Below the pieces are notes generated by a model. That model was not told the DNA's origin. It worked only from the letters and a program-made list of their open reading frames with translations, and did no database searches. From positions 124,001 to 188,000 of the forward strand of contig JBMYSW010000003.1 in the NCBI GenBank assembly GCA_049603715.1: 64,000 bases of DNA, written 5' to 3'. The DNA comes from Pontibacterium sp049603715 (GTDB taxonomy: Bacteria; Pseudomonadota; Gammaproteobacteria; Pseudomonadales; Balneatricaceae). This document shows, in pieces, positions 9,544 to 17,630 of this stretch. Each line of letters opens with the position of its first letter. Positions within the stretch are counted from its first letter, which is position 1. The translations under genes and the position numbers were made by a program.

Positions 9544-10545
9544 TTAAAGCGCGTCGAGTGCAGATTGCACTTTAGCGGTCACATCGGCAGGTAGCCATGT
9601 TTTCCAAAGTGCTGGGTAGCTAGTGAAGAAATGCTCCATCGCAATTTCGCCGTCGGCTTGGTTTTCTTCCATCCACGCTAAAATCACGTTCATGTCGTCA
9701 TTTTTAAAGTTACGTGTTGAAAGGTAGGTGTAAGCCTCAGGTGCGCGTTGTGCAAAGTCGGTAGTAGTCAGTGTTACTACTGCAGATGCAGGCCACATGG
9801 TCGCTTTAGTCGCGTCACAGTCTGCTTGTGACGTACAGGTTAGATAAAGCTCTTTATCGACGCCCGTACCAAAGTCAACTTTGACCATTTTGTACTTACC
9901 CAACACCGCGGTTGGCGCCCAGTAGTAACCAAACCATGCTTCTTCGCGCTCGTACGCCTTAGCAATAGAGCCTGATAGGCCAGCGCCTGAGCCCGGATCA
10001 ATCAGGTCAAAGCCCGCTTCGTCGAGCTTAAGCGCACGGAAGTTGTTGCCACCTGAGATCTGGCAGTTCCAACCAGCAGGGCAGCCGTAGAATGCCGAAA
10101 GGTCAGGGTCTTCAGGGTGCTCAAACAAAGCAGCGTTTTTGCGAATACCTTCGATGGTTGCAAGGCTTGGGTCTTTTTCGACCATGTAGGCAGGTACCCA
10201 AAAGCCTTCTTCACCACCATCAGCCAAGGTATTGCCTGCGATGTTCAATCGACCTTCACTCACGCCTTTATCAATGGCTTCTTTTAAACCATTACTCCAC
10301 ATTTCGGGCGCGATATCTGGCTCGCCTTTCTCGATCATGGAGGTGCCTGTTGGCATGGTATCGCCGGGCACAAGCTCAGCATCACAGCCAAAGCCATGTT
10401 CTAAAATAAAGCGGTCTACGTTTGCAATCAGGCTGGCTGAGCTCCAGTTCATATCAGCAATGGAGACTTGCCCACAATCACTGGCAAAGGCAGACAGCGG
10501 CGACATTGCAAGTGCGAGGGCACCTGCGGCAACGGTTTTTTTCAT
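9544..10545 (-). CDS. proX: Glycine betaine-type periplasmic binding protein
   Basis: A 333-residue OpuAC/ProX-type solute receptor that delivers betaine-like osmolytes to ProWV. It has a cleavable Sec signal (MKKTVAAGALALAMSPLSAFA, about 21 residues) and two Cys pairs (CPAGWNC near residue 152 and CTSQADC near 235) that probably form periplasmic disulfides. Trp and Tyr residues typical of the aromatic betaine cage are plentiful. It heads the operon. Upstream lies a 12-bp palindrome that may be an operator for the adjacent MarR regulator. Confidence 0.93.
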   Translation of the reverse strand: MKKTVAAGALALAMSPLSAFASDCGQVSIADMNWSSASLIANVDRFILEHGFGCDAELVPGDTMPTGTSMIEKGEPDIAPEMWSNGLKEAIDKGVSEGRLNIAGNTLADGGEEGFWVPAYMVEKDPSLATIEGIRKNAALFEHPEDPDLSAFYGCPAGWNCQISGGNNFRALKLDEAGFDLIDPGSGAGLSGSIAKAYEREEAWFGYYWAPTAVLGKYKMVKVDFGTGVDKELYLTCTSQADCDATKATMWPASAVVTLTTTDFAQRAPEAYTYLSTRNFKNDDMNVILAWMEENQADGEIAMEHFFTSYPALWKTWLPADVTAKVQSALDAL

Positions 10546-10582
10546 GGCTTAATCACGCTCCTGTTCGGCGAGTTGTTATCAA

Positions 10583-10594
10583 GTAATTAATTAC
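10583..10594. promoter_or_regulatory. Palindrome upstream of proX (possible operator)
   Basis: GTAATTAATTAC is a perfect 12-bp palindrome in the 91-bp gap between the MarR-type regulator and proX, in the expected promoter region of the transporter operon. It is AT-rich and could be chance. Confidence 0.3.
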
Positions 10595-10636
10595 AGGTCT
10601 AATGATTATAGCTCAAATTAAAACGTTTTAGAAAAA

Positions 10637-11128
10637 CTAGCCGTTTTGCTTTTCCACAGGGCGGGCAATATCGAGCAAAGGGGCGGCATCTAAACGCTCA
10701 GCATCCATCATCGAGGCAGCGCGTTGTAGGGTGGCCAGCATTTGTAATTGGTCCCAGCTTTCAAGCTGCTCAAAGCGCTGGATAAAGGTGTCATGCAAGA
10801 GCGGAGGGGTTTCTGAAAGCTTGGCTGTTCCGGCCTCAGTCAATCGGGCATTTACCACGCGCTTATTTTCGAACGCACGGCTTCGCTTAATAAAATCACG
10901 GTCTTCAAGGCGGTTTAGAATTGTTGTTACCGTGGCTTGGCTCAAAGAAACCTCTTCAGACAAACGCTTAACGGTCACATCACCTAACGACTCAATAGCA
11001 CGTAGTACCATCACCTGTGGAATGGTAAGGCCGTATTGTTTTAGTATTTGTTTAGAGTGCAAATCAGTGGCACGAATAATTCTACGTAACGCGACCAGCA
11101 CGTCTTCCCAAGGCTGAGAGCCAGACAT
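10637..11128 (-). CDS. MarR-family regulator, CosR/EctR type
   Basis: A 163-residue winged-helix protein. The N-terminus LVALRRIIRATDLHSKQILK and the recognition segment LSEEVSLSQATVTTILNRLEDR resemble the CosR/EctR group, which represses compatible-solute uptake and synthesis genes at low salinity. It lies just upstream of and in the same direction as proXWV, so it may control that operon and itself. Its own upstream DNA has TTTGA-AC-TCAAA at 11166-11177, a possible autoregulatory site. Assignment to CosR/EctR is by sequence resemblance plus context. Confidence 0.85.
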   Translation of the reverse strand: MSGSQPWEDVLVALRRIIRATDLHSKQILKQYGLTIPQVMVLRAIESLGDVTVKRLSEEVSLSQATVTTILNRLEDRDFIKRSRAFENKRVVNARLTEAGTAKLSETPPLLHDTFIQRFEQLESWDQLQMLATLQRAASMMDAERLDAAPLLDIARPVEKQNG

Positions 11129-11165
11129 CCATCACCTCAATGTGTCAAAAGTCTAAAAGAAATAG

Positions 11166-11177
11166 TTTGAACTCAAA
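11166..11177. promoter_or_regulatory. Inverted repeat upstream of the MarR-type regulator
   Basis: The arms TTTGA and TCAAA are separated by AC, 38 bp before the regulator's start codon. This is a plausible autoregulatory operator but untested. Confidence 0.3.
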
Positions 11178-11200
11178 TTATAAAATTCGCCAATATATTT

Positions 11201-11761
11201 TTAAGGGCGAAGTAGTACCTGCTGACAAAGCACCCCAAAGGCCGCCAGCGCCGGCGCTGAACCTTTAGCCTGTTGGGGCAAAGCCATTTGAGGCATCAGC
11301 CAAGTTTCGTGAGTGACTGCGATCAACAACATCTCTTGCTGCTCTGAAACACTCACATCGTGACGACTTAAAAGCGCATTTAACTGTTGGGCAACATGGG
11401 ACTTAAGCTGTGTAAAAGTCGCTTGAGCGGTTTCATCCATTTTATAGGGCTCGCCCAACATCACGCGATAAGCGGCAAGACGCTGCACATCACCAAACCA
11501 CTCGGCACAAAATTTCGCCCACGCATCAAACCAGTTTGGCTCGTCTGGAATATGTACGGCTTGGGCCTGCTGCCAAATCGTCTGTAACACTTCTTCCCAC
11601 AAAACCTGTTTAGAGGGGAAGTTGCTGTACACCGTCGGCTTAGAAACCGCTGCGGCCGCCACCACTTGATCAATACTGGTACCTTGATACCCTTGCTCGC
11701 TAAAGAGCTGCGCGGCGGCTTGTACAATTTGCTGTTTTTTACTTGGGCGACCACGAGCCAT
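11201..11761 (-). CDS. TetR/AcrR-family transcriptional regulator
   Basis: A 186-residue protein. The TetR helix-turn-helix is at residues 8-55 (IVQAAAQLFSEQGYQGTSID, then VSKPTVYSNFPSKQVL). The C-terminal ligand domain is variable and tells nothing about the effector. It is divergent from trpBA, with 408 bp between, and tandem to the MarR gene. A perfect CGACA-TTT-TGTCG inverted repeat at 11787-11799, 26 bp before its start codon, is a likely self-operator. Its targets are not known. Confidence 0.85.
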   Translation of the reverse strand: MARGRPSKKQQIVQAAAQLFSEQGYQGTSIDQVVAAAAVSKPTVYSNFPSKQVLWEEVLQTIWQQAQAVHIPDEPNWFDAWAKFCAEWFGDVQRLAAYRVMLGEPYKMDETAQATFTQLKSHVAQQLNALLSRHDVSVSEQQEMLLIAVTHETWLMPQMALPQQAKGSAPALAAFGVLCQQVLLRP

Positions 11762-11786
11762 GCCAATTCCTCTTTGCGTTAATTTT

Positions 11787-11799
11787 CGACATTTTGTCG
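11787..11799. promoter_or_regulatory. Possible TetR-family operator
   Basis: CGACATTTTGTCG has perfect 5-bp arms around TTT, just upstream of the TetR-family gene, where autoregulatory operators usually sit. Confidence 0.4.
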
Positions 11800-12095
11800 C
11801 CCCTAATAAAAGCCATCGACGTAAATCAGCGTCAAAATATCATTAAGGCTTTGATTTATATGTTTATTTTTAACATTTTACCAGCAATGTAAGAACACCA
11901 TTAAAATGAACTTAAAAGTTTTACTTCGCTTACACTCAGGCTTTATCGCCACCACTCGCCATAGCACTCAGATATCCAATAGCGAGTAGCGCGAGGCTAA
12001 TCCAGTTGCCCATAAAGCGCGTAACAACTAAAACACAAATGCCATAGTAAATAAGAGACCCAGAAAGCGACTCGTACTAACATGTAACGACACGC

Positions 12096-12124
12096 TTGAC
12101 GGGTGTAAATTATCGCATTAAATT
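12096..12124 (+). promoter_or_regulatory. Possible sigma-70 promoter for trpBA
   Basis: TTGACG (-35) and TAAATT (-10) are separated by 17 bp, about 45 bp before the trpB start codon. The -35 is strong and the -10 weak. Confidence 0.35.
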
Positions 12125-12169
12125 TACTAAACGGTATAGTTAATAAATTAAACGACCAGCGAGACAACC

Positions 12170-13423
12170 ATGAAAAGCAACGACGGTTACTACGGTGAGT
12201 TTGGTGGCAGTTACATGCCCGAGATCCTTTACGCCAGCCAGCAGCAAATTTTGCACGCCTTTGAAACAGCCCGAGAAGATGAGCAGTTTGTTCAAGCGTT
12301 GCATCAGCAATGGCAAGAATACTCTGGTCGTCCAACGCCGTTAACCTTTTGCCAAAACCTCACCGAGCACTTTGGTGGTGCGCAAATTTACTTAAAACGC
12401 GAAGACCTCAACCACAGTGGCGCGCACAAAATGAACAACGTGATTGGCCAAGGCTTGTTGGTTAAACGCATGGGCAAGCGTCGCGTAATCGCCGAAACCG
12501 GTGCGGGCCAGCACGGCATCGCAACTGCGCTTATTTGTGCCCGACTTGGCTTAGAGTGCACCATTTACATGGGTGCTAAAGACGTAGCGCGCCAATACCC
12601 TAACGTCTTTTGGATGAAACAATTAGGCGCAACGGTGGTGCCTGTCACCAGCGGCGCACAAACCCTTCGCGACGCCCTAGACGAAGCATTGCGAGATTGG
12701 TCGAGCAGCCACCACGACAGCCATTACCTCATTGGTACCTCGTGTGGGTGCGCACCTTTCCCAGAGATGGTGGCCTATTTTCAGTCCATTATTGGCCAAG
12801 AGGTTGAGCAGCAGGCTCTTAAGCAGCTGGGTAAATTACCCGACCACTTGTACGCCTGTGTTGGTGGCGGCTCCAACGCCTGTGGCTTGTTCCTTCCATT
12901 TGTGGATAAACCCGATGTGCGCATGGTGGGTGTCGAAGCCGGAGGAAAAGGCATGGGGCAGGGCGAGCACTCAATTCGCCTATCAGACGATTTAGGCCAA
13001 CCCGGTATTGCTCAGGGTTTTGCCAGCATCTTTTTACAAGACAACCAAGGTCAGCTACAAGACACCCACTCCATTGCCGCAGGCCTAGACTATGTGGGCG
13101 TATCGCCAATTATTGCCCACTTGGCAACCAGCGGACGAGTCGAAATGACCCATGCAAACGACCAAGAGGTGATTGACGCTTGCACCTTGCTACTCAAACG
13201 CGAAGGGATTATCCCTGCGCTTGAGTCCTCACACGCCTTGGCCGGTGCATTTAAAGAGGCAGGGCAATTACCAAAAGACCATCACCTCGTAATCAACCTT
13301 TCAGGGCGTGGCGATAAAGATATCTTTAATGTGGCTCAAGCCATGAACGACGAGGCCTTTCCGGACTTTATTCGCGGCTACCTTGCTCAATATCCACAGG
13401 CTCAACAGGAGGCATCGTCATGA
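12170..13423 (+). CDS. trpB: Tryptophan synthase beta chain
   Basis: TrpB condenses indole with serine on PLP to make tryptophan. The 417 residues include the PLP-lysine region LNHSGAHKMNN, the AETGAGQHG motif and the phosphate-binding GGGSNA loop. It differs from E. coli TrpB at a normally conserved spot: the GPHPYP segment reads GCAPFP. The HKMNN sequence and LNHSGAHK resemble the branch outside the enterobacterial type. The start ATG gives the usual YYGEFGGSYMPE N-terminus. Its stop overlaps trpA by 4 nt (ATGA), so the two are coupled. No other trp genes are in the window. Confidence 0.94.
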   Translation: MKSNDGYYGEFGGSYMPEILYASQQQILHAFETAREDEQFVQALHQQWQEYSGRPTPLTFCQNLTEHFGGAQIYLKREDLNHSGAHKMNNVIGQGLLVKRMGKRRVIAETGAGQHGIATALICARLGLECTIYMGAKDVARQYPNVFWMKQLGATVVPVTSGAQTLRDALDEALRDWSSSHHDSHYLIGTSCGCAPFPEMVAYFQSIIGQEVEQQALKQLGKLPDHLYACVGGGSNACGLFLPFVDKPDVRMVGVEAGGKGMGQGEHSIRLSDDLGQPGIAQGFASIFLQDNQGQLQDTHSIAAGLDYVGVSPIIAHLATSGRVEMTHANDQEVIDACTLLLKREGIIPALESSHALAGAFKEAGQLPKDHHLVINLSGRGDKDIFNVAQAMNDEAFPDFIRGYLAQYPQAQQEASS

Positions 13424-14205
13424 GTGCACTCGCAAACTTTATCCACAAACAACGTGAGAGCCGCCAAGTACTGGCCATGACACATGTAATTTATGGCTAC
13501 CCGAGTGTTGCCGAAAGCCTTGAGGTTATGGAAGGCTTACTTGAAGCAGGCGCAGAGATTTTAGAAGTGCAGTTTCCGTTCTCGGACCCTGTAGCCGACG
13601 GCCCCGCCATTGTCAGTGCTTGTCATCACGCCCTTACTCAATCCGTTTCAGTAAGTGAGTGCTTACACTCAATGAAAGAGCTAAGCGAGCGTTATCCAAA
13701 CAGTCGTATTTTGCTAATGAGTTACTTGAACCCTATGTATCGCTACGGGCTCACGACACTTGTGAAAGACGCGGCGCAGTCGGGAGTTTCTGGACTGATT
13801 ATTCCAGACTTACCTTACGAACAAGCAAAGGAGTATCGCGAAGCTTGTGCCGAACAGGGTGTCGAGCCCATTTGGCTAGTAACACCGGCAACACCGCCTG
13901 AGCGTTTGGCATTTCTTGCCAGCCAGTCCAGTGGTTTACTCTACTGTGTCAGCCGTTCTGGTGTGACTGGGCAAACCTCGCAGGTTAAAGATGAGAGTGT
14001 AGCAGGCTACCTTGAGCAGATTCGCGCCCATACCCAAACACCTTTGGCACTAGGGTTTGGTTTACGCGAGCCTGAACAAGTGCAGGCACTTACCAACAAG
14101 GCCGAAATTGCCATTGTAGGCTCAGCCTTGTTAGAAGCGTTTAACCAAGGGGGTAAGTCAGCCGTTGTGGACAAGTACAAGTCGCTGTTTCATCCACAGG
14201 CCTAA
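13420..14205 (+). CDS. trpA: Tryptophan synthase alpha chain
   Basis: TrpA cleaves indole-3-glycerol phosphate and channels indole to TrpB. The 261-residue TIM barrel keeps the catalytic Glu and Asp in ILEVQFPFSDPVADGP and the phosphate-binding region GFGLREPEQ. FPFSDP replaces the more usual IPFSDP. It overlaps trpB by 4 nt, with AGGAGG upstream of the start. Confidence 0.95.
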   Translation: MSALANFIHKQRESRQVLAMTHVIYGYPSVAESLEVMEGLLEAGAEILEVQFPFSDPVADGPAIVSACHHALTQSVSVSECLHSMKELSERYPNSRILLMSYLNPMYRYGLTTLVKDAAQSGVSGLIIPDLPYEQAKEYREACAEQGVEPIWLVTPATPPERLAFLASQSSGLLYCVSRSGVTGQTSQVKDESVAGYLEQIRAHTQTPLALGFGLREPEQVQALTNKAEIAIVGSALLEAFNQGGKSAVVDKYKSLFHPQA

Positions 14206-14237
14206 ACAGGAGTAAGCGATAAGAGCATAAACACATC

Positions 14238-15542
14238 TTAATTGTGCTTATGCTCTTCTTTGACTTGATACATGGCAGTATCGGCTTTTTTAAGTAACTC
14301 CGTCACGTTGCGTGCTTCTTGTGGATAAATACACACACCAATACTGGCACCCGGACGAACGGTTTTTTCTCGAACAAACATCGGCTGCGACAAGTTGTGC
14401 ATAATTTTTTCCACCACTTGCTCGGGCTGCTTTTCATCCGCTAGCGGGTTTAACAAGATCACAAACTCATCGCCCCCCAGTCGGGCAACCATATCCGACT
14501 TACGCAAAAGGTTACTTAGCCGCTCGCTCACCGCCACCAGCACCTCGTCTCCGGCATCATGGCCCAAGGTATCGTTAATTTGTTTAAAGCCGTCCAGGTC
14601 GATAAACAATACCGCCAACTGCTGCTGGCTGCGCTCAGCTTGGCTCACAGCACGCTCTAGGCTTTCCATAAACATCATGCGATTAGGTAAGCCTGTTAAG
14701 CCGTCGTGGTGGGCAAGGTGATGCATGCGCTCGGTTTGCGCTTGTAGCACATGAGTTTGCTGCTCAAGCTTAGTAATAAGGCTCTCGCGCTCCGCTTGCG
14801 ATGATTGCAGCTCTTGGCGCATATGCTCAAAGTGGCTGGCAAGATCACTTACTTCATCACTGCCCGGCACCGCCACTTCTTTGTCTAAGTCACCGGCCTC
14901 TACGGTGTTCATGGCCGAATGTAAGAGGTGCATACGGTTTTTAACACGGAAGGCTAAACGCGTGATAAACAAGGCCAGCAAGCCCGTAAATAAGGCCAGC
15001 AAAAAGCGCACAACGCGGTTTGCTTGTGCTTCAACCACCCTAGCCTCGGTCAAAATCAAGCTCGACATACGAAGAACATCCTCGTTGAGGTTATTTAAGG
15101 CAATAATTAAACGCCCAACAATCACTTCGTAACCCTCGCCATCAACACTGGCGTCACCACTGGCCAACTGAGGGTTTTCGACCAACATGGTAAGCAACAC
15201 TCCTAGGTTATCGATTTGCAGGCGAATACTTTGGGCTTGTGCCACTTGATTAGGTTGGGTCACGCCCGGCGCACGTAGGGTAATCACTTGTCGCAAACGC
15301 GCTTGTTGGGCCGCTACTCGGTCCAGTGTCGCTTGGTCGCGATAAAGCTCGTGAATGTGTAACTCGCCTCTTAGCAAGTTAATTTGGTGTTGTAGCTGGT
15401 TGGTGTACTCAGCCCGTGCAAGCATTTCGTCTTGCCGTGCTTCACTCCAAAAAAGCACCACCCAACAGCCAATCGCCACACCCAAGGCCACCAAGGGCAG
15501 TGCAAAAAGGCTTTGAACAATTGTGAGTGAGCGCTTAAACAT
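14238..15542 (-). CDS. Membrane diguanylate cyclase (periplasmic sensor, HAMP, GGDEF)
   Basis: A 434-residue protein that should make cyclic di-GMP. Order: TM1 (about 10-30), periplasmic helical sensor (35-185), TM2 (about 190-210), HAMP-like linker, coiled coil (260-295) and GGDEF domain from DGLTGLPNR. The active site is GGDEF and the inhibitory I-site RKSD lies five residues before it, so feedback inhibition is likely. I prefer the ATG at 15542, preceded by GGAGAG; a TTG at 15572 extends it. It sits 38 bp after a periplasmic binding-protein gene, which suggests that the ligand-bound receptor feeds this sensor. Confidence 0.9.
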   Translation of the reverse strand: MFKRSLTIVQSLFALPLVALGVAIGCWVVLFWSEARQDEMLARAEYTNQLQHQINLLRGELHIHELYRDQATLDRVAAQQARLRQVITLRAPGVTQPNQVAQAQSIRLQIDNLGVLLTMLVENPQLASGDASVDGEGYEVIVGRLIIALNNLNEDVLRMSSLILTEARVVEAQANRVVRFLLALFTGLLALFITRLAFRVKNRMHLLHSAMNTVEAGDLDKEVAVPGSDEVSDLASHFEHMRQELQSSQAERESLITKLEQQTHVLQAQTERMHHLAHHDGLTGLPNRMMFMESLERAVSQAERSQQQLAVLFIDLDGFKQINDTLGHDAGDEVLVAVSERLSNLLRKSDMVARLGGDEFVILLNPLADEKQPEQVVEKIMHNLSQPMFVREKTVRPGASIGVCIYPQEARNVTELLKKADTAMYQVKEEHKHN

Positions 15543-15580
15543 CCGTCTCTCTCCGTTTATCGGTAACTTCAACTTCGAAC

Positions 15581-16591
15581 TTACTGAAGAGTAGCCGTGT
15601 CAGGGGCCACTTCGGCAAGGGGTTTACCGTTGAGTACTCGTAAATAATCGGGAATCTCCGTGGCATTCACGATGCCCGTCTCCATAGCCCAACGCGCTTG
15701 GCTCTCAAGCTCAGACAGGAGACCGTAGTCCAAGGTCAGCTGAAAACGTAAGTCAGGCCAAATCCATTCAATAAAGTCGGGCGTTTTACGCAAACGCTGA
15801 TAGATAATTTTTTGAGCCGCTTTGGGCTCCTCGTTGATGTACTGCGTGGCTTTAATGAGGGCGCGCAAAAGCGCCAGTTGCTTGGCTTGGGTAGCCTCGT
15901 CTGCGGGCCCTGCATGGGTCAGCAGGTTAAAGCTCAAGTCGTACAGACCGCTGGTATCGAGTATGTAGAGCTCTGGTAGTGCTTGATTAGCTTGATAAAT
16001 ATAAGGCTCCCACAATACGGCCATATCGATATCACCGTTGATCAGTTGGGTCGATAACGAAGGGGCCGTACCATACACCACACTTAGTTGGTCGTACGAA
16101 ACGCCAGCAATTAACAAATACAGATGTAAAAAATATTCGCTGGCCGACCCTTTGATAACGCCAACACGTTTACCTATTAGCTGCTTTGAGTAAGAGTCTT
16201 CACTGGGCTTAAGACTCACCAGTTTTACATCGTTAGATGATTTTACAAAGGTGGTTAGCACTTCAAACGCATCGGGGTTCGAAAAACTATTAAACATCAC
16301 CACCGAGTCAGAGCTGGTAGCAAAGTCGGCCTGGCCATTGAGTAACTCTAAAAAGCACTTATGGCCACCCAAGCAGGGCAGTATGGTGGCGTCGAGCCCT
16401 TCGTCTTCAAAATACCCAAGGGACTCAGCCACAAAGAAAGGGCTAGAGAGGGGAGATACAGACACCGCTAATGTGGCTTTACCCACAGGCTTAACGTGCA
16501 TCTGTGTTGCATAGTAGGCACCGGCTAACAGCACGCCAGCACCCACCAATGCCCAAACAGCAATAACAGGCTTCGCAAAGAAACGTTTCAT
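15581..16591 (-). CDS. NMT1/THI5-like periplasmic ligand-binding protein
   Basis: A 336-residue SsuA/THI5-like solute-binding fold with an N-terminal membrane anchor or uncleaved signal (residues 8-28). Family features include VSPLSSPFFVAESLGYFEDE, the DFATSSDSVV segment and GKRVGVIKGSAS. No transporter permease or ATPase is adjacent; instead the next gene in the operon is a diguanylate cyclase with a periplasmic domain. I infer a sensory receptor rather than an import protein. The ligand is unknown. Confidence 0.82.
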   Translation of the reverse strand: MKRFFAKPVIAVWALVGAGVLLAGAYYATQMHVKPVGKATLAVSVSPLSSPFFVAESLGYFEDEGLDATILPCLGGHKCFLELLNGQADFATSSDSVVMFNSFSNPDAFEVLTTFVKSSNDVKLVSLKPSEDSYSKQLIGKRVGVIKGSASEYFLHLYLLIAGVSYDQLSVVYGTAPSLSTQLINGDIDMAVLWEPYIYQANQALPELYILDTSGLYDLSFNLLTHAGPADEATQAKQLALLRALIKATQYINEEPKAAQKIIYQRLRKTPDFIEWIWPDLRFQLTLDYGLLSELESQARWAMETGIVNATEIPDYLRVLNGKPLAEVAPDTATLQ

Positions 16592-16663
16592 ACGGCTTCT
16601 CCTCTCTTAGAGTGAGCTCACCACGAATCAATACGCGTCAGTTATGAACAGAATATGACAGAG

Positions 16664-17446
16664 TTACCGTTCAAAAGGCTCGGGCAATCCACACACTGGA
16701 ATAGGTACCATTTTGTGCTGGTTTGCTCGGTTATACCGTCGGTAAATCGCTAATACTTCGGCTTGGCGCTCACTTAGCTCCGATTCGTCCCCTGTGTAAC
16801 CCATGGCCCATTCCAATTCAGGATAGCTGGCGCCAATTTGGTCTTCGTCGGTTCGATCATCACCCCACAAACCATCGGTTGGTGGAGCCTCTAGAATACG
16901 TTGATTTACGCCCAGCTCCGCAGCACAGGCATACACTTCTGTTTTAACAAGATCCGCAATAGGGCTAACGTCTACGCCGCCATCACCATACTTAGTAAAG
17001 AAGCCAATACCAAAATCTTCAACTTTATTACCAGTACCCACCACAATATGGCCATATTGGGCTGCAATGTAATACAGGGTCGTCATGCGCAAACGGGCTC
17101 GGCTGTTTACCTCGGCCATGCCGCCATCGATAGGGGCTTGAGCCTGTGGCATTGCCGCCAAAAAGTTGTCGTAAACACTGGTTAAATCAGCTTTTACACT
17201 CGACACATTAGGGTAGGTAGCTACTAAAAAGTCGATGTGCTCACGGGCACGGCTTACCTGATCACTGTGTTGGTGAATCGGCATTTCGACACACACTAAC
17301 GGGTAGCCCGTGCGTGCGGCCAAAGTCGACGAAAGCGCAGAGTCAATCCCCCCTGATACCCCTACAACAAAGCCTTTTGCCGGAGAGGATTCAAGATAAT
17401 CTTTGAGCCAGAGGGTGATGTGTTCTATGACTTGCTGGGTATTCAT
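16664..17446 (-). CDS. nadE: NH3-dependent NAD+ synthetase
   Basis: NadE adenylates deamido-NAD and amidates it with ammonia in the last step of NAD synthesis. The 260-residue short form lacks a glutaminase domain. The PP-loop SGGIDS is near residue 32, and the substrate region TGNKVEDFGIGFFTKYGDGG is intact. I chose the ATG at 17446 (MNTQQVIEHI) over a TTG at 17476. It is monocistronic as far as visible. Confidence 0.92.
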   Translation of the reverse strand: MNTQQVIEHITLWLKDYLESSPAKGFVVGVSGGIDSALSSTLAARTGYPLVCVEMPIHQHSDQVSRAREHIDFLVATYPNVSSVKADLTSVYDNFLAAMPQAQAPIDGGMAEVNSRARLRMTTLYYIAAQYGHIVVGTGNKVEDFGIGFFTKYGDGGVDVSPIADLVKTEVYACAAELGVNQRILEAPPTDGLWGDDRTDEDQIGASYPELEWAMGYTGDESELSERQAEVLAIYRRYNRANQHKMVPIPVCGLPEPFER

Positions 17447-17630
17447 GCGGATACGTTTAACCTTATTTTTACACAAGAAGAATATTCAACGAGGGTTTAA
17501 TATCTTCTTTATATGCTCTTTTTTGCACACGCACAACTCCAACTAGAGGGCGAGTGGGGTGCGAGCAAACCTCGCCAGCACCCTATCTCATGCCTCATTG
17601 AAGTGAGTATTAGAGTGAGCAGTGCCAAGG

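Larger units (their letters stand above)
11762..12169. other. tetR-trpB intergenic region
   Basis: A 408-bp divergent gap. It holds the CGACA/TGTCG inverted repeat at 11787-11799 near the TetR start and a sigma-70-like promoter for trpBA at 12096-12124. I see no LysR-type trpI gene and no obvious Trp-codon leader peptide or attenuator. Confidence 0.45.

Noticed and set aside
11201..11761. TetR gene proposed as the trp regulator
   Set aside because: Only divergence supports it; the likely operator lies close to its own start and far from the trp promoter.
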